From positions 1 through 13,345 of the forward strand of contig JADGJG010000731.1 of NCBI GenBank assembly GCA_027596195.1: a stretch of DNA of 13,345 bases. Direction: 5' to 3'. The stretch is from Podochytrium sp. JEL0797 (Eukaryota; Chytridiomycota; Chytridiomycetes; Chytridiales; Chytriomycetaceae). A program made the position numbers and the translations under genes. Every line of letters starts with the position of its first letter. Position 1 is the first letter of the stretch. A model generated the notes under the pieces. The model was not told the DNA's origin, did no database searches, and worked only from the letters and a program-made list of their open reading frames with translations. Shown one piece after another: positions 7,352-13,345 of this stretch.

Positions 7352-7920
7352 TAGTGCCTGCGGAAATCGAAGCGAGAGTGTCTCGTCAAACTCACCACCC
7401 TGCAAGGACATTGGACACTTGAGTCTCCCCTCGCTCTTCATTGTGATGCATGATGTCGATGGACTCTCTGGTGCTGCGAGGGATGTCTGGATCGTTGATG
7501 GAGCTTTGGTTGATGCAGGGTGGTGTTGTGGGGGGTTTTTCTGTTTTTAATTTCTCCCCTCTTCTCTCTCTCTCCCCACTCTCTCTCTTTTTCTTTGATG
7601 TACTCTATTTCGGAGTCACCTCGAGGGAGGCTGTTTGGGCCTGTCGCGCGCGTCCACCCTCGTCCGTCCTCACCTCATTCATTTTTAAATAAAAAGGAGT
7701 ATTATGCTTTACAACCTATTAGATAAGGAGAGAAGCCTTCGCGATGAGCGTTTCGGTTTTGAATCGAAGGCCATTTCTCCCTCCTCACATTCAAAACGAA
7801 GATATTCGCGAAGACGACGCGACGAGCGAACCCAACGCTCTCTGCCCCTCTCTGTTTCGACCCGATCAGCCACCACTCCCTCTCGGTATTCGCGCATTCT
7901 AATCACCTAAACCTTGATCG
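7352..7920. other. Intergenic: pyrimidine tract, A/T-rich element and hairpin
   Basis: No gene is supported. It holds a C/T-rich tract at about 7547-7592 and an A/T-rich TTTTTAAATAAAAAGG near 7682-7697. A 68-codon ATG ORF (7704-7910) is rich in Ser and Arg and overlaps an imperfect inverted repeat; it is probably not a protein. Confidence 0.4.
7736..7813. repeat. Imperfect inverted repeat (hairpin), arms about 25-29 bases
   Basis: The left arm (7736-7764) contains CTTCGCGA and CGGTTTTGAAT. The right arm (7789-7813) contains ATTCAAAACGAAG and TTCGCGAAG. The reverse complement of the right arm matches the left arm except for a central block of about six bases and one indel. The spacer is about 24 bases. 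It could form a stem-loop in RNA or be the remnant of a small palindromic element. Confidence 0.6.
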
Positions 7921-8086
7921 TCACCCCCCCCCCTTCACACACACAACAGCAAAACAGCGCAAGAGCCACTTTGCGAGCCAGCCGGTTGCGAATTTCGGCA
8001 ACGAAATTAGCCCGAGCCCGCGTTTGGCCTCCACTATTCTCAAATGAATCCATCCAATAACGCGGCCATAAGAAGAAACAGGCACG

Positions 8087-8119
<33 letters not shown>

Positions 8120-8679
8120 GTTGACTTTGACCCGGGCTCCTTTTCTCTCTTTAATCCCAGTACACGGAAAAAGCGATCGTTGGAACTATTTCTATCATGA
8201 TTACTTTGAAATCGCGAAGTTGTGAATACGGAATCGCCCCCATCTGAGAGACCGGATGCGGACACCACCTTCAAATCCTTGGCCTGTCCTCCTGCCTCCT
8301 CCTGCATTCGCTCATTTGATTCACGTCCGCTCCCGAATTGCCTGTAGGCCAAGGCTGAATCTTGAACGCGTTGGTCCGGCCTTTTTTCTGATTGCGTATT
8401 CGGCATCGTGGGGGAAAACCATGAGATTGAGTGAGGAAAAGAGAATTGGGGACAGAAGGTGTTGTGGAGTTGAATTCGAAGATGTGGGGGAAGTGGGGTG
8501 GGTGCGCTGGGTTTTGGTTGACAATCACGCTCCCGAAAGCCGCCACCGACGCGCGTTCTCAATTCAAATGGTAACAGCTTTTGAAATAAAATCAGTCCTT
8601 TTCTTCTGAAGGTGTAGGATTGCTGAAGGGGAAAAAACGGAGGGGAGGGGGGCGCGCAAAGAAAATCTCGAAATCCCAT
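7921..8679 (-). CDS. Long ORF (252 codons), doubtful gene
   Basis: An ATG ORF runs through the region (MGFRDFLCAPPSPPF...). It spans the TG microsatellite, which it reads as a THTHTHTH run, and its first codons overlap the family relic at 8661-8817 in another frame. The most protein-like part follows an internal ATG at about 8407 (MPNTQSEKRPDQRVQDSALA...RMQEEAGGQAKDLK). The head and tail look like translated non-coding DNA. A 117-codon + strand ORF (8256-8609) competes. Kept only because nothing better explains this stretch. Confidence 0.18.
8088..8117. repeat. (TG)15 microsatellite
   Basis: There are fifteen perfect TG units without interruption, probably length-variable. Confidence 0.97.
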
Positions 8680-8817
8680 TGTTCTTCAGCAGCTTCCACT
8701 CTCGCTTGAATATCGCGTCGGACTCGGTCGAGATCTTTTAGGGCCTTTGTGCCTGCTTTTTAGGTTTCACGGACTTGATTTTTTGATTCTGATGATGGCG
8801 ATTTGGAGGGAGGACAT
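8661..8817 (-). pseudogene. Copy 4: fragment of the family coiled-coil exon
   Basis: The reverse strand 8756-8661 reads AGTKALKDLDRVRRDI and then QARVEAAEEQWDFEIF. This aligns with the first-exon coiled coil of copy 2 (SSKALEDIERARHKVITGVE) with conserved DNA around AAGGCCCT.../GAT.T.GA.CGAG.CCG. Upstream, an ATG at 8817 begins MSSLQIAIIRIKK, which resembles NHISFQIRIAK in copy 2, but it is in a different frame and meets a TGA; the aligned frame has a TAA just before the conserved part. Downstream the similarity fades after about 35 codons, and no membrane half follows on this strand. It lies head-to-head with copy 3. This is judged a truncated, frameshifted relic. Confidence 0.55.
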
Positions 8818-8943
8818 TCGTGTGGATTTGCGACGAGATTTTCAGTTGAATTTTCTGACAAAGGACCCCCCAAGACACACATACCCACACTTTCCTTGGA
8901 CCCGCGGAAGCAAAGGTTTCCACTTTCCCAATTCGGTGAGTAG

Positions 8944-10033
8944 ATGCTGAAAAACGAAGAAGAATCTCAACCCCCCCTGAAAAAATTGGAGACTGAAGTC
9001 AGAGAGAGGAAATTCCCGTCCGTTTCCTCCCCACTCTCAATATCCAAAGTTTTTTGGTGGACATGCACTTTTGTGCTTCCAAAAGGACCGTCAAATCAAC
9101 CCTCACTACAATCCAATTCCAAGCCATCCTCTCAACCGCTAGAACAACTCGCGCAAGTGCAGTGCGTTATTGCATCGAGAATCAACAGTTTGGAAACAGT
9201 GCAGGCACAAATAACCGAGTTGCAAGAATCATACTTGCACAAGAAGCAAGAGCTGGATGAAGAATACAGCTATCTTGCCAAGCTTCTCTTCAACAAGGTC
9301 AACGGTCCGTTTGTCGAGGTCACAGCGGCTACCGCTTCGGAAATCGACTTGGCTGAATGCGATGAAGTGAGTAAAATTTTATTTAGACAAACGAACAGGG
9401 GAACGCGAATATTCATAAAGCGGAATCACGACACCAACCAATAGCCTCAGAGCTTGAATCAATGGAAAGGCTGACAGGCCGCGATTCGGTTGAAGCTTTA
9501 CAGCCACTGGAATCTAACTTGAACACCTAAGACATAGCCACAATTGAATTGATTCTGTGGTTCTTCAAATTCCGATTTCCCACCCAGTTCGCTTTTGGTC
9601 CGTGATCAAAGACGCGGCTGCCATTTTATATCTGATTGAGCTCGTGGTGTTTGCTCTTTTCCTGGGAGTGCATGGAACCTTTATCTTTAAAGTTGCCTAT
9701 GTTGTCCTGCCAATTGGGGATCAGCCCATCAAAGTAGCCAATACAACTTCCGTTGAGTTACCCAGCGAGTAGAAAGGACCGTCAACGAGCCTCCCCGAAC
9801 CCCTGGTCTCCATTGTCGACATAATTTTGGAACGCATTACAACATACTGGATCATTCAAGCCGCGATCATTGTCTGGCCCATCTACCAATACTCCTTGCG
9901 TATCCAATCCCTCTGGCAGAATGTTGAATTCCAAGCAACTGACTGGGTTCTGGGTGGTGCCTGCCCTTGCATGTTCGTTTACTCCTTCTGGAAGGACTTG
10001 CGAGCGAACAAGTCGAAGCGTCCGGAAGCATGA
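8944..10033 (+). pseudogene. Decayed copy 3 of the coiled-coil/three-TM family, nearly full length
   Basis: From an ATG at 8944 the frame reaches the coiled coil: SKPSSQPLEQLAQVQCVIAS and ELQESYLHKKQELDEEYSYL match copy 2 without gaps (ALQESFSQKQKQLDAEYSGL). The donor GATGAA|GTGAGT is conserved. The copy 2 acceptor GAACAG is replaced by GAATCAC, so the intron cannot end at the homologous place. After it come PIASELESMERL (copy 2: SIASELDSMETL), a TAA at 9528-9530, a frame change, then the membrane part from 9557, an in-frame TAG at 9770-9772 where copy 1 has a Tyr codon, and the intact C-terminus FQATDWVLGGACPCMFVYSF...KRPEA ending at 10033. The region matching the first residues of copy 2 (TLTTIQFQ versus ALNHISFQ, near 9095-9125) is in yet another frame. 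Several independent lesions make this a pseudogene rather than a readthrough gene. Confidence 0.75.
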
Positions 10034-10531
10034 GGATCGTTTTCGTTCTGTTTCTCTCTCTTTCTCTCTTTTTTATTTTTCTTTCTCGCTTTTTTTTTTA
10101 CATTATAAAAAATTAAAAAATATCACTTTTTTGAACTCGCTCCAAGAAGCACTCCTTTCTCTATTGCAAAGTAGACTTGCAGTTGATACTTCGAAAAAGG
10201 GAAGGAACCCCACCACCTAAAACCAACTTTTATTTTATTCGAATTCGGAAAAAACGACAATATTTCCCTCTCTCTCTGCGGTGCTCATGGCTGTCCAGTT
10301 CCAAAATCTTTTTTGGCCATGCTGAAGACTCGTTCGTTTCACTCGTATATGGATGATGTGAGTCCATGGACAGTGTGGGGAGGCGGGGGGGAAATTTTCG
10401 CCCTTTTTGCCCCGTGCCCGTGATTCGTATTCTGCCCAAGTGTATTCATTTGGCCCGGCACAGACCCAATTCTGGCAAGATCACTCTCTCTTGCTGTCTC
10501 TCTCGTCGAAATTGCATTTTTGATCCCAAAA
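10034..10531. other. Intergenic: pyrimidine tract and 3' flank of copy 3, upstream region of the PH gene
   Basis: Positions 10038-10105 are almost pure C/T, followed by an A/T-rich TTATAAAAAATTAAAAAA. The same order occurs after the stops of copies 1 and 2, so it is probably the family 3' UTR. Near 10320 an ATG reads MLKTRSFHSYMDD up to a good donor GAT|GTGAGT at 10359. This could be an upstream exon of the PH gene, but I found no acceptor in matching phase. Confidence 0.4.
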
Positions 10532-12384
10532 ATGATGACCGATCACCTCTTCTCGAGCGACCTCCTGAAACAGAATCGTCGCGGCCAGTTCCAACGACGG
10601 TACAACCCACACCCCCCCGCGCATTCACACTCCCCACCGCTCACCTACTCACTCCACACACAGCATGTTCCGATTCAACGGCCACCTCCTCCTCTGCCTC
10701 TCCACCAAACGCCAAACCCTCCCCGGAAACGCCACAATGCTGACCTTCAATCCATCCCTGCACGGCAACAGTACCAAGTTCGAGGAATCTTTGAACCGGT
10801 TTTATCCGTAAGGCCCCTGTGCTTTTAGAGGGGGGTTCGAACCGCATCTTTGAAACCCCTTGCACAAACAGAACAACACCACCAATGCCATCCCTCACGA
10901 ACCCACTCCTCGCCGAATGGGATTTCGAAGACGATAGCGTCGGTTCAACCATCACGACTCCATACTATCACATGCCCAAGGTTCCCCTCCCCCGTCCCCC
11001 TCACTTCCTCAAATCATAACACACCCCTTACGCAATTTCACAGTGGATCATCCCCGTCTCCGAAATCACATGCATACGTACATTGTGTCCACACCCGGCA
11101 GAACACCCCGATTCGAAACCTGCGAGGACGTTTATTGTGCAGACGGGGGAGAGGGAGTACGTGTTGAGGGCGCCGACTGCTGAGTTATTTACGAGGTATG
11201 TAAGCGTGCCAGTGCGGTGGGGTGGGGGGTGGTTTTGTTGATTGGGTTCCGCCGCGCGTTCGGGAGGGTGGGGGGTTAAAAGTTGATCTCGCCCGCGCTA
11301 AACTCGTTTTTTTACACTGCACACACAAAGATGGACGTCGCTTCTCTCGGGAAGCTACAATGTATCTGCGTCCGATTCCGCAACAAACGCGTATCCGCTC
11401 CTCGAACGAACCCTCACCACCCCACACCGCGTCACCAACGAACCAACCAACGAACCCAACGACGACGATGACGAACAAGACGACGACCAAGACGGACGTC
11501 AGTCCCCCGAAGAACTCGAATACCCATCCCACGATGTTGTTTCGGGTGCTGCACCTGGAATGAGCCACATTGCAGGAACGACACTCGCGCGGTTCACTCC
11601 GCAACAGATTCAACAGATTTTGTATGACCAGCAACAACAGCAGCAGCAGCAGAGTCCGACAAGTGAATCTGCACCGCGAGTGAATCCGTTGATGAATCCG
11701 GCTGCTGCTGCGCGATCCGTCGAAACTCGGTCCGTGGACACTCGACCCGTGGAAACACGACCGACGGCAGCACCGTTCCCACGACCCATGGAAATGGCAC
11801 ACAAGGAGATTCATCATTCGATTACTTCGTTGTTGCGACTCGTGCGGTGTTTGGAGGGATACCCGGACGAAAATGTGAACAACAATGACAAGTTTGCGTC
11901 GGCACCGGATGGGTTTTTGATGGCGGAAGGAGGAGGAGGAAGTGGGGGGCGTGCGAATGGGAATCCTACGCAGGGGCTGCCAACACGTGGCACTGGGACT
12001 GGAACGAATTTGGTTTTGACCGCACCGAGTCCTGCGTTCATTCATCAATACGCGTGCACAGCGATCCCACACCACCTCCAACGACTCACGCACCGACTGT
12101 TTGAACGCACACGGCAGCTCCAGGACTGGATGCAAACGCAACGCACGCCAACGGGACACGAAGCGGGACTCCAAAACCTGTTGCGTGTTTCAGCAAACGT
12201 GGGAGTACTCGGCAGTGACTGGGAGGTTGTTGTTGTGCATGTGTTGGAGGGGGTGTTGGCGGCGGGGAGTTCGAAGGGGGAGCGGGATGTGGCTGTGACT
12301 GAGGCATGGCGGAAGGTGTTGGGGGTGGGTATTTGTGGAGGAGTTGTTCGGGTTGTTGAGGAAGTGCGGAAAAGTTATTTTTGA
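10532..12384 (+). CDS. PH-domain protein, five exons (508 aa)
   Basis: Predicted exons are 10532-10599, 10664-10807, 10872-10980, 11044-11195 and 11331-12384. Phases all agree and the summed length (1527) is divisible by three. Three introns are 63-64 bases and the fourth is 135. Residues about 10-40 (LLKQNRRGQFQRRMFRFNGH, then LLLCLS) look like the first strands of a pleckstrin-homology domain. After a Pro/acidic insert, exon 4 gives PYYHMPKWIIPVSEITCIR and RTFIVQTGEREYVLRAPTAE, and the junction to exon 5 supplies LFTRW, the conserved Trp of the closing PH helix. The C-terminal part has an acidic run, a Q8 tract, pentad repeats (SVETR, SVDTR, PVETR), a Gly-rich linker and an Ala/Val/Leu-rich, probably helical region. 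Weak points are the GTTCCC donor of intron 3 and the uncertain N-terminus. PH domains usually bind phosphoinositides or proteins at membranes; this protein's ligand is unknown. The stop lies 42 bases before the PI4K gene. Confidence 0.75.
11629..11652 (+). repeat. CAG/CAA repeat encoding eight glutamines
   Basis: CAG CAA CAA followed by five CAG codons lie in the last exon of the PH-domain gene, just after the acidic region. The pure CAG part is probably length-variable. Confidence 0.95.
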
Positions 12385-12426
12385 AAAAAGATTATTTTTT
12401 TTTGTTTTGATCCCCGAGACACTTTT

Positions 12427-13345
<919 letters not shown>

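Noticed and set aside
8747..8935. + strand exon-like frame (MMAIWREDIRVDLRRDF...) ending at a GTGAGT donor
   Set aside because: It is antisense to the copy 4 coiled-coil relic, whose similarity to copy 2 is stronger evidence. No acceptor in phase was found.
9360..9391. Possible 32-base micro-intron in copy 3 (GTGAGT...GAACAG)
   Set aside because: It would be in phase, but it is much shorter than all other introns here and not at the copy 2 acceptor. The downstream TAA, frame change and TAG would still break the protein.
8944..10033. Reassigned stop codons explaining the TAA/TAG in copy 3
   Set aside because: The neighbouring genes end normally at TAA, TAG or TGA, and copy 3 also has frame changes and a lost splice acceptor, so decay is simpler.
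11185..12174. 329-codon ORF on the - strand
   Set aside because: It lies antisense to the last exon of the PH-domain gene. It is rich in Arg, Cys and Ser as expected of a shadow of GC-rich codons, and the + strand frame is supported by exon phasing and the PH motif.

Overview
This is a nuclear eukaryotic window, most likely from a fungus and possibly an early-diverging (chytrid-like) one. The grounds are short introns (about 56-135 bases) with GTGAGT/GTAAGG-type donors, CTAAC-like branch sites and CAG/AAG acceptors, compact gene spacing, and two recognisable conserved eukaryotic genes at the ends. No bacterial operons, CRISPR arrays, rRNA or convincing tRNA genes are seen. The lineage is an inference from gene structure, not from a database search.

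Layout. Positions 1-86 (-) hold the first codons of a mitochondrial ADP/ATP carrier. Positions 742-1892 (-) hold a two-exon gene of unknown function with a PPPY motif. Positions 2174-4065 (-) and 8661-10033 (both strands) hold four members of one family that I do not recognise: a coiled-coil region followed by a C-terminal block of about three membrane segments ending in a conserved ATDWVLGGAC...SFWKD motif. Only the member at 3104-4065 is intact, with one 62-base intron. The other three (2174-2650, 8661-8817, 8944-10033) are decayed by frameshifts, stops, splice-site loss or truncation. Between the two halves of this family lie an unknown two-exon gene (4423-4877, -), a stretch with ambiguous coding signals (about 5454-5914), and a predicted pair of divergent small multi-exon genes whose candidate start codons overlap in a TCATGA palindrome (6019-6821, - and 6820-7351, +). 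After these comes a low-complexity stretch with a hairpin and a (TG)15 microsatellite.

The right end is better defined. A five-exon PH-domain protein (10532-12384, +) stops only 42 bases before the start of a type II phosphatidylinositol 4-kinase (12427 to the window edge, +). The kinase makes PI4P and PH domains often bind phosphoinositides, so a functional link between these neighbours is possible but not shown.

The most notable content is the multi-copy coiled-coil/membrane family. It has one intact member carrying a nearly perfect 27-bp triplication, surrounded by relics at different stages of decay. All exon boundaries were predicted by eye from splice consensus and phase and have no transcript support.
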